Source: Actinomycetota bacterium (GTDB lineage: Bacteria; Actinomycetota; Thermoleophilia; Miltoncostaeales; Miltoncostaeaceae). Taken from it: a DNA stretch of 64,000 nucleotides. Shown piece after piece: positions 6,260 to 14,843 of the stretch. The notes beneath the pieces were generated by a model. It searched no databases. It was not told where the DNA came from and saw only the letters and a list, made by a program, of their open reading frames with translations. How positions within the stretch are numbered: position 1 is the first letter of the stretch; every line of letters starts with the position of its first letter. Location of the stretch: contig VGCE01000003.1 in the NCBI GenBank assembly GCA_016870155.1, positions 164,977-228,976 of the forward strand. The letters run 5' to 3'. Position numbers and translations under genes: made by a program.

Positions 6260-8233
6260 TCAGTCGCGCGCTGCGCTGCGGGGCGCCGCATAGGGCGCCC
6301 GGGTGGCCGTGGCCACCACGTCCGACAGCGCCGCCCCCGCCGCCTCGGCCGAGGTGGATCCCGGCGCCGCCGCGTCACTGGCGATCACCACCCTGCAGGG
6401 GGCGTGGCGCAGCACGTAGATGACGGTGCGCCCGAAGATGCCCTCACCCAACCGGCGCTTGCGGGCGACGCCCATCATGATGACCTCGGCGTTCGTGCGA
6501 CGCGCCTCCTCCACGATCGCCCGGCCCGCCTGGCGGCCGTTGACCACGGTGGTGTCCACCGTGGCGCCGTATTCCTCGGCGATCTGCCGGGCATGCGCCA
6601 GCAGCTGCTCGGCGCCCCGCTGCTCACGGGGCATCTCGGCATCGAGCGGCAGCTCCACCGGCACCTCCACCACCGTGATGGCGTGGATCGTCACCCCGCG
6701 ATCGGCCGCCAGCTTGCCGGCCGTGGCCATCATCTCCTCCGACGACTCGGTGGCCACCACCGGCACGAGGATGTTGGTGTAGGCCACATCCACCTCGAGC
6801 GCGAGCTCCTGGCGCTGCATCGTGGTGGTCTGGGTCCACGGAACGCCGATGCGCTTCCTGTAGGCGATGTACATGAGGAACCCGAAGGCCATCCATGCGA
6901 TGCCCACCCAGCGGGCGTCGGGGCGCAGGATGAGCACGGCCACCAGTGCGCCGCCGGTGCCCAGTACCCCGAACACCGCGAACAGGGGGATGCTGCGGCC
7001 GCGGAACGACACGTTCGGGCGGCCCCGGTAGGGCCGTCGCATCTCGGGGCGCTTCCAGCGCATCCAGATGATGGCCAGGTGCGCGATGCTAAACGACAGC
7101 ATCGCGCCGAATGCGTAGAGGTTCGACAGGAAGATGGCCTGCCCGGGGATCATGACCAGCGCGGCGACGGCGCAGAAGATCACGATGGCCACCGTGGGCG
7201 TGTTGAACCGCGGATGCAGACGTCGTATGCCGGAGGGCAACTGCCGGTGGTAGCCCATGGCGTACGTGAGCCGCGACACGCCGATGACACCGGCATTAGT
7301 GGCGATCACCAGGATCGTGGCGGCGAGGACTCCCACGAAGCCCTCAGCCAGCGCCTGCCACACCCCCGTGAGCCCGAGCTGGCTGACGATGCCGAGGATC
7401 GGGTCGCCGGCGTAGGTGGTGCCGAGCTCGGTGGCGTAGCTGCCGTCGGGCTGCTGGGTGACGGGCAGCGCGGAGAGCGCCACGATGGGGATGAGGGCGT
7501 ACATCACGAGCACCGTGATGACCGTGGCGCGGATGGAGGCCGGGATGGTGCGCTCCGGCACCTGGGCCTCCTCGGCCATGTTCGAGATGGTCTCGATGCC
7601 CGTGTAGGCGATCATCGCGAGGGTTACGCCGATTATCACGTTGGTCCACGTGGGCGCCACGCCCCACACGATGTTGTCCCACACCTGCGTGGGGGAGAAC
7701 ACCACGAAGAGCCCCACGATCACCAGCAGCACCTGCGTGCCCAGGTCGAGCAGGGCGAGGCCGATGTTGAGCTTGGCGGCCTCCTTGATGCCCACGATGT
7801 TCAGCAGCGCGATGAGCGCCACCACGCCGATGCCGACGATGATGTCCCAGGGGTTGCTGCGAAGCGGCTCCCAGAACACGCCGAGGTAGTGGGGCACGAA
7901 GAACGCCGAGATGGCGATCGTGATGATGTAGTTGAGCATCTGGCCCCAGGCCGCCCCGAAGGCCGCGCCCTCGTTGAACGCCTGGCGCGCGAACGACGAT
8001 GAGCCCCCGGCCTCCGGGAACATCGCGGTGCCCTCGGTGTAGGTGACGGCCGTCGCCGCGAAGATAAGGCCGGCGAACAGGAACACCAGCGGCGTGAGCC
8101 CCAGGGCGTAGACGGCCACGAGGCCCAGCGCGTAGTAGATGGATGAGCCGACGTTGCCGTATGCCGTGGCCCAGAGCCCGGGCACCCCGACCACCCGCTC
8201 CATCCGCTCGCGCCTGCGGCGCCGGATGGCCAT
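6260..8233 (-). CDS. APC-superfamily permease with C-terminal universal stress domain
   Basis: A 657-aa inner-membrane protein. Residues about 15-460 form an amino acid/polyamine/organocation permease with about 12 hydrophobic segments. It has a glycine-rich first helix (GNVGSSIYYALGL), EGTAMFPEAGGSSSFARQAF, and the conserved YTGIETISNMAEE segment in the middle. Residues 485-620 form a cytoplasmic UspA domain (YTNILVPVVATESSEE to RHAPCRVVIAS). Such fusions are known in the family, where the Usp part is thought to regulate transport. The substrate is not predictable. AGGA lies about eight bases before the ATG. The gene is divergent from the VOC protein gene. Confidence 0.88.
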   Translation of the reverse strand: MAIRRRRRERMERVVGVPGLWATAYGNVGSSIYYALGLVAVYALGLTPLVFLFAGLIFAATAVTYTEGTAMFPEAGGSSSFARQAFNEGAAFGAAWGQMLNYIITIAISAFFVPHYLGVFWEPLRSNPWDIIVGIGVVALIALLNIVGIKEAAKLNIGLALLDLGTQVLLVIVGLFVVFSPTQVWDNIVWGVAPTWTNVIIGVTLAMIAYTGIETISNMAEEAQVPERTIPASIRATVITVLVMYALIPIVALSALPVTQQPDGSYATELGTTYAGDPILGIVSQLGLTGVWQALAEGFVGVLAATILVIATNAGVIGVSRLTYAMGYHRQLPSGIRRLHPRFNTPTVAIVIFCAVAALVMIPGQAIFLSNLYAFGAMLSFSIAHLAIIWMRWKRPEMRRPYRGRPNVSFRGRSIPLFAVFGVLGTGGALVAVLILRPDARWVGIAWMAFGFLMYIAYRKRIGVPWTQTTTMQRQELALEVDVAYTNILVPVVATESSEEMMATAGKLAADRGVTIHAITVVEVPVELPLDAEMPREQRGAEQLLAHARQIAEEYGATVDTTVVNGRQAGRAIVEEARRTNAEVIMMGVARKRRLGEGIFGRTVIYVLRHAPCRVVIASDAAAPGSTSAEAAGAALSDVVATATRAPYAAPRSAARD

Positions 8234-8335
8234 CTTCTATTCCTGTCTCATTCAACCCATCAGCGTACTCCGGTGCGGGTAGCATCGCGATGCGGGCTCC
8301 CGCCGGGGGCCGCGGACACGGGGAGCACTGAGCAC

Positions 8336-8692
8336 GTGGCACTGATCGAGGGCGTCGACGTCGTCTTCTATGGCATCTGCAACATGGACCGGGCCATCGC
8401 GTTCTACGAGGGTGTGCTGGGCCTCGAGCTGAGCCACCGGGCCGGCAACGACTGGGCGCAGTTCTCCGTGGGTGGCACCGAGCTCGGGCTGTTCGGCGAG
8501 CTCGCCACATCGCCGCACCAGGGCGGTGCCACCGTGACCTTCCGGGTGCCCGACATCCGCGCGCTCGAGGCCGCCCTCGACGCCGCAGGCGCCAAGAGGG
8601 ACCCGGTCGAGGACATGGGCGGCGCTCCCTCGATGGAGTTCCTCGATCCCGACGGCAACAAGATGGTGGCGGTGGAGCTGCAGCAGGCGTAG
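8336..8692 (+). CDS. VOC-fold (glyoxalase/bleomycin-resistance) protein
   Basis: A 118-aa single vicinal-oxygen-chelate module pair. The first betaalphabetabetabeta unit has YGICNMDRAIAFYEGVLGLEL, the second has FRVPDIRALEAALDAAGA and ends MEFLDPDGNKMVAVEL. E (MEFLDPDGN) is the usual C-terminal metal ligand. The GTG at 8336 has GGGGAG ten bases upstream, while an earlier in-frame GTG lacks support. Enzymatic roles in this superfamily range from isomerase to dioxygenase. The sequence does not identify the reaction. Confidence 0.8.
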   Translation: MALIEGVDVVFYGICNMDRAIAFYEGVLGLELSHRAGNDWAQFSVGGTELGLFGELATSPHQGGATVTFRVPDIRALEAALDAAGAKRDPVEDMGGAPSMEFLDPDGNKMVAVELQQA

Positions 8693-8701
8693 GGCGCCTG
8701 C
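8683..8701. terminator. Bidirectional hairpin between convergent genes
   Basis: GCAGGCG (8683-8689) pairs with CGCCTGC (8695-8701) around TAGGG, which contains the stop codon of the VOC gene. It lies between two convergent genes. There is no T-run. Confidence 0.45.
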
Positions 8702-8710
8702 GGGGCCGGG

Positions 8711-9085
8711 CTAGCCCTCGCTCGCCGCCCGCCGGGCGGCAACCGCCCCGGCGAACGCCGCCGGGTCGCGCACCATCACCAGCACCCGCGAGGTGCTCCA
8801 CTCCATCGGGCAGCGCACCGTGATGGGTTCGTCGGTTTCGAGCACCACCCCCTCGCCGGCGGACGGCGCGAACACCACCATGCCCCTCGTGATGCGCACG
8901 CCGAGGCCGGCCCACCACGGCCACCTGAGCCGGAGCACGCGAACCACGCGCGCGATCGGCACCTCTGCATGGCCGACCCACCCGATGCGCACGTTCACCG
9001 ACTCATCGGTCACGTCGGCCTCGTACGGTCCACCGGAGGACGTCCACAGCCTCGACCAGCGCGAACTCTTGAGCGGGAAGATCAT
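8711..9085 (-). CDS. Conserved hypothetical protein, PH-like fold possible
   Basis: A 124-aa soluble protein beginning MIFPLKSSRWSRLWTSSG, with alternating beta strands and a final helix (DPAAFAGAVAARRAAS). It has no signal peptide or membrane segment. Beta-rich strands followed by a C-terminal helix ending in a phenylalanine-alanine pattern recall bacterial PH-like domains, but this is only a fold guess. The ATG overlaps the stop of the upstream secreted propeller gene as ATGA, so the two are co-transcribed. Its role may be linked to that exported protein. Confidence 0.6.
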   Translation of the reverse strand: MIFPLKSSRWSRLWTSSGGPYEADVTDESVNVRIGWVGHAEVPIARVVRVLRLRWPWWAGLGVRITRGMVVFAPSAGEGVVLETDEPITVRCPMEWSTSRVLVMVRDPAAFAGAVAARRAASEG

Positions 9086-10923
9086 GGGATGGTGATCGTA
9101 CGTGCCGTCGTGCCGAGGCCGAGGGCCGACGACACCAGCACGCGCACCTGGTAGCGCCCCGGAGCCGTGCGGGACGGGATGCGCACGCGCACAGCGCGCC
9201 GCCCGGCCGCGGCAGGGCCCGACTTCGACGCCACCAGGCGGAACGCCGCGACGCGGGCGGGGCCCTGCACGCGCTTGCGCAGCTCCACCCGCCAGGACGC
9301 CGTCGCGGGCAGCGTGAAGCCCACGCGCGCCCAAGGCCGGGTCACGCTCACGCGCAGCCCGCGTGGGCGCGGGGCGGACTGCGCGCGTCCACGCGACGCA
9401 CCCGGTCGCGTGACCGACGTGGTGGCCGACGCGCTGGCACCGAGGCCGTTGGTGGCCTGCACGGTCACCGACTCGGTGCCGATCGGTGCGGTGTAGGTGA
9501 CCCTGTAGGTGCCGTCATCGGCGATGCGGGCCGCGCGGCGCCCCACCATCACCGACGTCACGCCGCTGCTATCGCTGGCGCGCCCCGACACCGTGAGGCG
9601 TCGTCCGGCGAGGGCAGCCGACGCGGTGACCACCGGGGCCCCGGCATCGGCGGCGCCCATGTCCGTGGTCCAGGCAACGGTGAGCCCGCCGGGTGCCTCG
9701 GCGGTGGTGAACGACGCCATGCCGCCGCTGCCGCTGATGGCGGCGCGGGTGCTGGGCTGCGACGGCGCGGCCCCCGAGGCCGTGCGCGAGGCCCGGTAGA
9801 GGGCGTTGGTGGCCAGCGTGCGCACGTAGACATCGTCGGCGACGTTCGTGTCGTCGGCGTCCCCGCCCGTGGTGGCGCCCGCGAATGCAACGCGGGCGCC
9901 GTTCGTGCTGATGGCCGGCGCGTTCATGATGGTCTCGCCGGAGACCCGACGGGTGGTGCCCGCCTCGAGGTCGCGCACGTAGGCGTCGCGGTCGGCCCCG
10001 GTATCCGTGGCCACGAGCGCAGCAGCCGATGAGAAGGCGACGAGGGAGCCGTCGCCCGAAATGGACGGCAGCGAGGAGTCACCGTTGTCCGTGCCTCCGC
10101 CCGGCAGGCTGGCCACCACGATGGTGCGTGACTGCGGGCGCGCCACGTAGACGTCCGCGAAGCCATCTGCGTCGCCCTGGGCCAGCACCGATGCCGCAGC
10201 CGGGCCCTCGAAGGCGATCGAGCGCCCGTCGGCGCTGATGGACGGCCGGCCCACCGCCTGTGGCGACTGCACCCCGCCCGAGGTTCGGCTCACCAGCGCG
10301 AGCGTGCCCCCCGCGCGCACGTCGGCCACGTAGACGTCGGCCACCCCGTTGGTGTCGGCGGCAAGCAGCGCCCCGGTGCCCGACGTGAATGCCACCTTCG
10401 ATCCGTCTGCCGATATCGACGGCTGCCCGGTGACCCCGCCGGGCGCGGCGTCGCCACGGGAATCACGCGACAGCAGCAGCACGCGACCGGTCTGGGTGTC
10501 CTTGCGGAACACGTCGATGGCGCCGTTCAGGTCGCCCGCCACGAGGTTGGATGCCGCGGTGGCGAAAACCACATACCGGCCGTCCAGCGATATGCCGTAG
10601 GCGCGGGCGGGGTCGGGGTCGTCCACCGCGGCCGAGGCGGGCTGGCCGGACGCGCTCGTGGAGACCATCGCGGTGCGATTCGTGGTGCGGTCGTGCATGA
10701 AGAGCTGCCGCACGCCCCCCGTCGACGTGCCGGACAGGGCCGCCGTGGACGTGATGAGCGCGTATCGGCCATCGGACGAGAACGCCGCGCCCTGCACCGA
10801 TGCGGCCGCAGGGGAGCCGTTTGGCAGCAACCCCAGGCGCGCGACATCGCCCGTAGCCGCCATGGCGGCGAGCGGCGCGAGGGCGAGGGCCCCGGCGGCG
10901 GCGATCACTGCGGCGCGCGGCAT
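9082..10923 (-). CDS. Secreted TolB-like (PD40) beta-propeller protein with Ig-like domain
   Basis: A 613-aa exported protein. A signal peptide occupies residues 1-22 (ALALAPLAAMA). About residues 45-400 carry at least six WD40-like PD40 repeats of the form SxDGRYVVFATAASNL followed by DVFRKDTQTG (PSISADGSKVAFTSGTG, PSISADGRSIAFEGPAA and others). An Ig-like domain follows (APVVTASAALAGRRLTVSGR) and then a basic C-terminal beta domain. These proteins are surface or periplasmic-type sensors, or scaffolds with no catalytic site. A leaderless -10 (TAGCCT) sits six bases before the ATG. The ligand is unknown. Confidence 0.8.
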   Translation of the reverse strand: MPRAAVIAAAGALALAPLAAMAATGDVARLGLLPNGSPAAASVQGAAFSSDGRYALITSTAALSGTSTGGVRQLFMHDRTTNRTAMVSTSASGQPASAAVDDPDPARAYGISLDGRYVVFATAASNLVAGDLNGAIDVFRKDTQTGRVLLLSRDSRGDAAPGGVTGQPSISADGSKVAFTSGTGALLAADTNGVADVYVADVRAGGTLALVSRTSGGVQSPQAVGRPSISADGRSIAFEGPAAASVLAQGDADGFADVYVARPQSRTIVVASLPGGGTDNGDSSLPSISGDGSLVAFSSAAALVATDTGADRDAYVRDLEAGTTRRVSGETIMNAPAISTNGARVAFAGATTGGDADDTNVADDVYVRTLATNALYRASRTASGAAPSQPSTRAAISGSGGMASFTTAEAPGGLTVAWTTDMGAADAGAPVVTASAALAGRRLTVSGRASDSSGVTSVMVGRRAARIADDGTYRVTYTAPIGTESVTVQATNGLGASASATTSVTRPGASRGRAQSAPRPRGLRVSVTRPWARVGFTLPATASWRVELRKRVQGPARVAAFRLVASKSGPAAAGRRAVRVRIPSRTAPGRYQVRVLVSSALGLGTTARTITIP

Positions 10924-10929
10924 GGGATG

Positions 10930-10935
10930 AGGCTA
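10930..10935 (-). promoter_or_regulatory. -10 element, leaderless start at 10923
   Basis: TAGCCT on the minus strand, six bases upstream of the ATG of the beta-propeller gene. Confidence 0.5.
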
Positions 10936-11021
10936 GCCACGCGCGCGGCGTCGGCCGCGGGGCAGGTCGGCGCGCGACATCCCCGGCCGACGACGCCGGG
11001 CGAGCGGCTTAGATGCCCTCC

Positions 11022-12056
11022 GTGCGTCCCGCCCGGACACTCCTCGCCGCGCTCTCCATCGCCCTCGCCACGGCCTCCGCAGCCGCAGCGTTGCCGGTGG
11101 TGGCCATCGATCCCGGCCATGGCGGGGCCGATTCCGGTGCCGTGGGAGTCCTTCCGCCTGGCGCGGTCACCGGCCTCGAGCCCCGGTTCGATGCCCAGCT
11201 GCAGCCGGTGCTCTTCGAGAAGGACGTGAACCTCGACGTCGCGAACCGGCTCAATGCCTGGCTGATGGCCCGCGGATTCCCCACGCTCATGACGCGCAAC
11301 ACCGACAACGCGGGTGGTGATGTGCCCTACACCGACGTCGGCACCGACCTGCGGGCGCGCACCGACCTGGCGAATGCCCGCCCGGCGGAGATCTTCGTCT
11401 CGATCCACCAGAACAGCGCGAAGACGACCGCCAGTGGCACCGAGACCTATGTGAAGATCGGCGCGCCCGCGCCGACGCAGGCGCTGGCCGCGGCGATCCA
11501 GCGTTCGCTCGTGGCGTGCCTGGCACTGACCGATCGCGGCGTGCGCGAGCGGTCGTTCTTCGTCGTGCGCGAGACCACCATGCCGGCGGTGCTCGTGGAG
11601 GGCGGGTTCCTGTCGAGCGCCGTCGACGTTGCGCTGCTCGCGCAGCCGGACTTCCGCCAGAAGATGGCCGAGGCCATCGGCGGGGCAGTGTGGTCGTACG
11701 CGGGCCTGGGCGATCCCGGTCCCATCTGCTCGGGTGCCGTCGCCGCAACCCCGCCACCCGTGCCGAAGACCATCACGCTCGCGCGCGCCGGACGCGCGCT
11801 CACCCAGCGGGCGGGGATCAACCCGCGCAGGGGCGACCTGTGGATCGCCACCGTGCGCGATTCCGCGGGCAACCCGATGTCGAGCATTCCCGTGCGCGCG
11901 CGGTTGCCCAACGGCAAGGGTGTGGCGGCTACGAGCCGTCCGGATGGCAAGACGCTGCTCGCGGTGCCGAGGCGCGGGGGCAGGTTGGCCGTGGCCGTCG
12001 CGATGCCCGGCATCGCGGTGTCCGCCACCGCGCAGGTTCCCGCGCGGGTCCGCTAG
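11022..12056 (+). CDS. N-acetylmuramoyl-L-alanine amidase (Amidase_3), secreted
   Basis: Zinc amidase that cuts the bond between MurNAc and L-Ala in peptidoglycan. A signal peptide (RTLLAALSIALATASAAAA) precedes the catalytic domain at about residues 25-225. Zinc ligands are visible in VAIDPGHGG (His), LFEKDVNLDVA (Glu) and IFVSIHQNS (His), and the catalytic Glu in AVLVEGGFLSS. The last 110 residues form a separate Ig-like or carboxypeptidase-regulatory-like region. An ATG at 11013 is also in frame, but it overlaps a TTAGAT hexamer. GTG 11022, seven bases after that hexamer, fits the leaderless pattern and gives a clean signal peptide. Length from 11022 is 344 aa. Confidence 0.87.
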   Translation: MRPARTLLAALSIALATASAAAALPVVAIDPGHGGADSGAVGVLPPGAVTGLEPRFDAQLQPVLFEKDVNLDVANRLNAWLMARGFPTLMTRNTDNAGGDVPYTDVGTDLRARTDLANARPAEIFVSIHQNSAKTTASGTETYVKIGAPAPTQALAAAIQRSLVACLALTDRGVRERSFFVVRETTMPAVLVEGGFLSSAVDVALLAQPDFRQKMAEAIGGAVWSYAGLGDPGPICSGAVAATPPPVPKTITLARAGRALTQRAGINPRRGDLWIATVRDSAGNPMSSIPVRARLPNGKGVAATSRPDGKTLLAVPRRGGRLAVAVAMPGIAVSATAQVPARVR

Positions 12057-12520
12057 GCGGCGGGCTCGTCCAGGGCCTGCCAGGTCTCGTTGAGCGCCGG
12101 CAGGACATCGTCAGGCAGGCGGTCGATGAAGAGGCGATGCACCCCGCGGTGATGGGTGGGCTGGGCCTCGCGGAACCGCTTGCGTCCGACGGGGGTGAGG
12201 CAGGCAAGCGAGCTGCGGCGGTCGCTCGGGCATTGCGCGCGCTGCACCAGGCCCATGGCAACCAGTCTGTCGATCAGGCGCGACAGTCCGGATAGCGACA
12301 GCAGGGCGCCGTCCGCGAGGTCGCTCATGCGGGCGGTACCGCCGTCGGAGTTCGAAAGCAGCAGCAGCACCTCGTATTGGGTGAGTGACAACCCGTGCTC
12401 GGCCTGCATCTCCACGTCCAGCTCGCGGACGAGTGCGGAGTGGGCGCGGAGGAACCCGTGCCACGCATCCATCTGCTGGTCCTCGAGGGCAACCCGACCG
12501 GGATGGCGCTGCGTGGACAT
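12053..12520 (-). CDS. MarR-family transcriptional regulator
   Basis: A 155-aa winged-helix dimeric repressor. It has the MarR layout: an N-terminal dimerisation helix (WHGFLRAHSALVREL), LSLTQYEVLLLLSNS, the recognition helix LSLSGLSRLIDRLVAMG, and the wing VQRAQCPSDRRSSLACLTPVG with the conserved D-R. The ligand and operon controlled are unknown. The gene converges on the amidase (overlap of four bases at the stops) and diverges from the exonuclease gene. It starts at ATG 12520 with TACCCT six bases upstream, so it is probably leaderless. Confidence 0.85.
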   Translation of the reverse strand: MSTQRHPGRVALEDQQMDAWHGFLRAHSALVRELDVEMQAEHGLSLTQYEVLLLLSNSDGGTARMSDLADGALLSLSGLSRLIDRLVAMGLVQRAQCPSDRRSSLACLTPVGRKRFREAQPTHHRGVHRLFIDRLPDDVLPALNETWQALDEPAA

Positions 12521-12526
12521 GGGCGA

Positions 12527-12532
12527 AGGGTA
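12527..12532 (-). promoter_or_regulatory. -10 element, leaderless start at 12520
   Basis: TACCCT on the minus strand, six bases upstream of the ATG of the MarR gene. Confidence 0.45.
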
Positions 12533-12604
12533 AGCACGCGCGCCCCCGGGGTGGTGGGAGTACGGGCGTCCGCGCGCGGGGCCCGTGGCGTCGGAGGGCG
12601 TTCG

Positions 12605-12610
12605 TAGGAT
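12605..12610 (+). promoter_or_regulatory. -10 element, near-leaderless start at 12619
   Basis: TAGGAT eight bases upstream of the ATG of the exonuclease gene. No -35 consensus is visible. Confidence 0.45.
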
Positions 12611-12618
12611 CCACGGCG

Positions 12619-13515
12619 ATGGGAGACCCCGAGCCGCCGACCGACACGTCGATGATCCCATCCAGGGTTCCCACTCCCGGGTCGGAGGGAGCGCACACGG
12701 CAGGTGATCGCGTGCGCGACCTCATCTCCCGGCTCGGCCGCCCGGTGTCGGCTGCCGAGGTCGCGGTGGAGGCCCTGGGGATCGGCGGCTGCCCCGAGTC
12801 GGTGGCGCGCCGCCTCGCCGGGGACATCGTGGCGGGTGACTCGCGGCTCGCCTTCGAGGGGGACCTCGTCACCGACGCCGGCGGCCACCGGGACGCCACG
12901 GTGCTCGGCGCCACCAGCTTCTGCATCGTCGACCTCGAGACCACAGGGGGGGCACCGGGGTCGTCGGCGATCACCGAGATCGGCGCGGTGCGGGTGGAGG
13001 GCCTCCGCGTCACCGAGCGGTTCTCCACGCTGGTCGATCCGGAGTGCCCGATCCCGCCGCACATCACGGGCATCACCGGCATCGACGACTCCATGGTGCG
13101 GGGGCAGCCAGTGATCGACGTCGCGCTCTCGGCGTTCATCGCCTTCGCGCGGGACGACGTGCTGGTGGCGCACAACGCGCCGTTCGACCTCAGGTTCCTC
13201 AACTACGAGCGCCTGCGGCTGCGCAATGGCTACTTTACGCAGCCGTGGCTTGACACCCTGGTGCTCGCCCGACGTCTTCTGAACGGCGCCGTGCCACGAC
13301 ATGATCTCTCCACCCTCGCCACCTGGGCCGGGTCGCCGGTGCGCCCCGCACACCGCGCGCTGGCCGACGCCGAGGCCACCGCCAGCGTGCTGCTCGCGCT
13401 CATCGCGCTCATGGGCGCGGGCGCCGAGACCACACTCGACCACGCCATGTCCATCGGGCAGCCCGCCGCGCGAAAGGGCCCGAGCGGCCCGGGGGAGTCC
13501 GCCGCGGCGGCGTAG
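12619..13515 (+). CDS. DEDDh 3'-5' exonuclease (DnaQ/epsilon-like)
   Basis: A 298-aa protein. Residues about 30-85 form a small helical domain (RVRDLISRLGRPVSAAEVAV). Residues 98-275 form an RNase-T/epsilon exonuclease with FCIVDLETTG (D105, E107), HNAPFDLRFLNYERL (second Asp) and HRALADAEATASVL (His and last Asp), so all four acidic residues and the histidine are present. The N-terminal domain is like that of actinobacterial exonucleases which continue into a GIY-YIG nuclease, but that part is absent here. It could act in replication proofreading or repair. It is clustered with mutY and a NUDIX gene. Confidence 0.83.
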   Translation: MGDPEPPTDTSMIPSRVPTPGSEGAHTAGDRVRDLISRLGRPVSAAEVAVEALGIGGCPESVARRLAGDIVAGDSRLAFEGDLVTDAGGHRDATVLGATSFCIVDLETTGGAPGSSAITEIGAVRVEGLRVTERFSTLVDPECPIPPHITGITGIDDSMVRGQPVIDVALSAFIAFARDDVLVAHNAPFDLRFLNYERLRLRNGYFTQPWLDTLVLARRLLNGAVPRHDLSTLATWAGSPVRPAHRALADAEATASVLLALIALMGAGAETTLDHAMSIGQPAARKGPSGPGESAAAA

Positions 13516-13575
13516 CGGCGCGAGGCGGGTGCGGTTCGCGGTCGCGGCGCCCCCCGCGCATGGGACACTCGCCGC

Positions 13576-14373
13576 GTGGCTCCCGATCCCTCGGCGCAGG
13601 CGGTGGGGAAGCTCGTCCGGTGGTTCCGCGACGAGGGCCCCGACCTGCCGTGGCGTCGCACCCGGGATCGCTGGGCCATCCTGGTGTCGGAGGTCATGTT
13701 GCAGGCCACGCCGGTGTCGCGGGTGCTGCCGTACTACGAGGCCTGGATGAGTCGCTGGCCCCGTGCCACCGACCTCGCAGGGGCTCCGGTGGGCGACGTC
13801 ATCGCGGCGTGGCAGGGCCTCGGCTACCCGCGCCGCGCGCGCAACCTGCACGCCGCCGCGTCTGTGGTGGCCCGCGATGGCTGGCCCGCGCCGGAGCACT
13901 ACGAGGACCTCCCGGGGGTGGGCGCGTACACCGCCGATGCGCTCCGCTGCTTCGCCGATGAGATTCCGGTACTGCCCGAGGACGTCAACGTGAAGCGCGT
14001 GCTGGCCCGGCGGTTTCCCACCGGCTGGCCGGGCGCTGCGCGCGGGCGGGCCTGGGATGCCGGGCAGGCCATGATGGACCTCGGGCGCGACTACTGCAGG
14101 GCGCGGGCGCCCCGGTGCGACGATGGCTGCCCGCTGCGCACGGGCTGCCCGGCCGCCGATGCCGGCGTAGTGCATGATGTGACCCCGCGCGGCAGGCGCC
14201 AGGCGCGCTACGAGGGGTCGATGCGCCAGCGTCGGGGGCTCCTGCTCCGCGCGCTGGCGGAGGACGGCAGGGCCGCCGTGGACGCCGACCCCGAGGCCGC
14301 CGAGAGCCTGGTGGCCGAGGGCCTGGCCGATCGCCGGGGTGCCGTGCTGGTGCCGGCCGGGAGCGCCACATGA
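13576..14373 (+). CDS. mutY: A/G-specific adenine glycosylase MutY, short form
   Basis: Base-excision-repair glycosylase that removes adenine opposite 8-oxoguanine. The HhH-GPD core is intact: SEVMLQATPVSRVLPYYEAW (catalytic Glu in EVMLQ), the hairpin LPGVGAYTADAL, and EDVNVKRVLARR (catalytic Asp). The 4Fe-4S motif is C-x6-C-x3-C-x5-C (YCRARAPRCDDGCPLRTGC) instead of the usual x6-x2-x5 spacing. At 265 aa it lacks the C-terminal NUDIX-like domain that reads 8-oxoG in typical MutY of about 350 aa. The next gene is a NUDIX protein overlapping by four bases, so the two may act together. GTG 13576 is the chosen start. Confidence 0.85.
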   Translation: MAPDPSAQAVGKLVRWFRDEGPDLPWRRTRDRWAILVSEVMLQATPVSRVLPYYEAWMSRWPRATDLAGAPVGDVIAAWQGLGYPRRARNLHAAASVVARDGWPAPEHYEDLPGVGAYTADALRCFADEIPVLPEDVNVKRVLARRFPTGWPGAARGRAWDAGQAMMDLGRDYCRARAPRCDDGCPLRTGCPAADAGVVHDVTPRGRRQARYEGSMRQRRGLLLRALAEDGRAAVDADPEAAESLVAEGLADRRGAVLVPAGSAT

Positions 14374-14828
14374 TGGGTCGCCACGACGAGCCCGTGATCG
14401 TCGTGGCCGCGGTGATCCGCGTGGGCCCGTGGGTGCTCATCACCCAGCGCCCCGAGGGCGCCGGGCATGCCGGGCGCTGGGAGTTCCCCGGCGGCAAGCG
14501 CGAACCCGGCGAGCGCGACGTGCAGGCGCTCAGGCGCGAGCTGCGGGAGGAGCTCGGAATCGAGGTGGGCGTCACCCGCATGATCTGGCGCGAGGATGCC
14601 GGGCCGCTGCGCCTGCGCTTTTACGAGTGCGAGTACCTGCCCGTGCAGCGCCCGCGGCCGTTGGTGAGCCCGCAGTTCCGTTGGGTGCGGCCTGAGGACC
14701 TGCCCTCGTATGACTTCCCGCCCGCTGACGATCGTCTGGTGAGGGCCCTGGCAACCGACCGCATCGGTCGGCGCACGCGACGGGCTCGGCGGCGACGTCG
14801 CTCCCGGCGGGTACCATCCCGTTCGTAA
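14370..14828 (+). CDS. MutT-like NUDIX hydrolase
   Basis: A 152-aa NUDIX pyrophosphohydrolase. The box GGKREPGERDVQALRREL, continuing REELGIEV, matches Gx5Ex7REUxEExGU exactly. The body resembles MutT/8-oxo-dGTP diphosphatase (RPEGAGHAGRWEFPGGK). The C-terminus is a strongly basic tail (RIGRRTRRARRRRRSRR) which could bind nucleic acid. It overlaps mutY by ATGA, an arrangement that suggests a shared 8-oxoguanine defence role. Substrate assignment is inference. Confidence 0.82.
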   Translation: MMGRHDEPVIVVAAVIRVGPWVLITQRPEGAGHAGRWEFPGGKREPGERDVQALRRELREELGIEVGVTRMIWREDAGPLRLRFYECEYLPVQRPRPLVSPQFRWVRPEDLPSYDFPPADDRLVRALATDRIGRRTRRARRRRRSRRVPSRS

Positions 14829-14843
14829 TCGGGGGAGGTCCAG

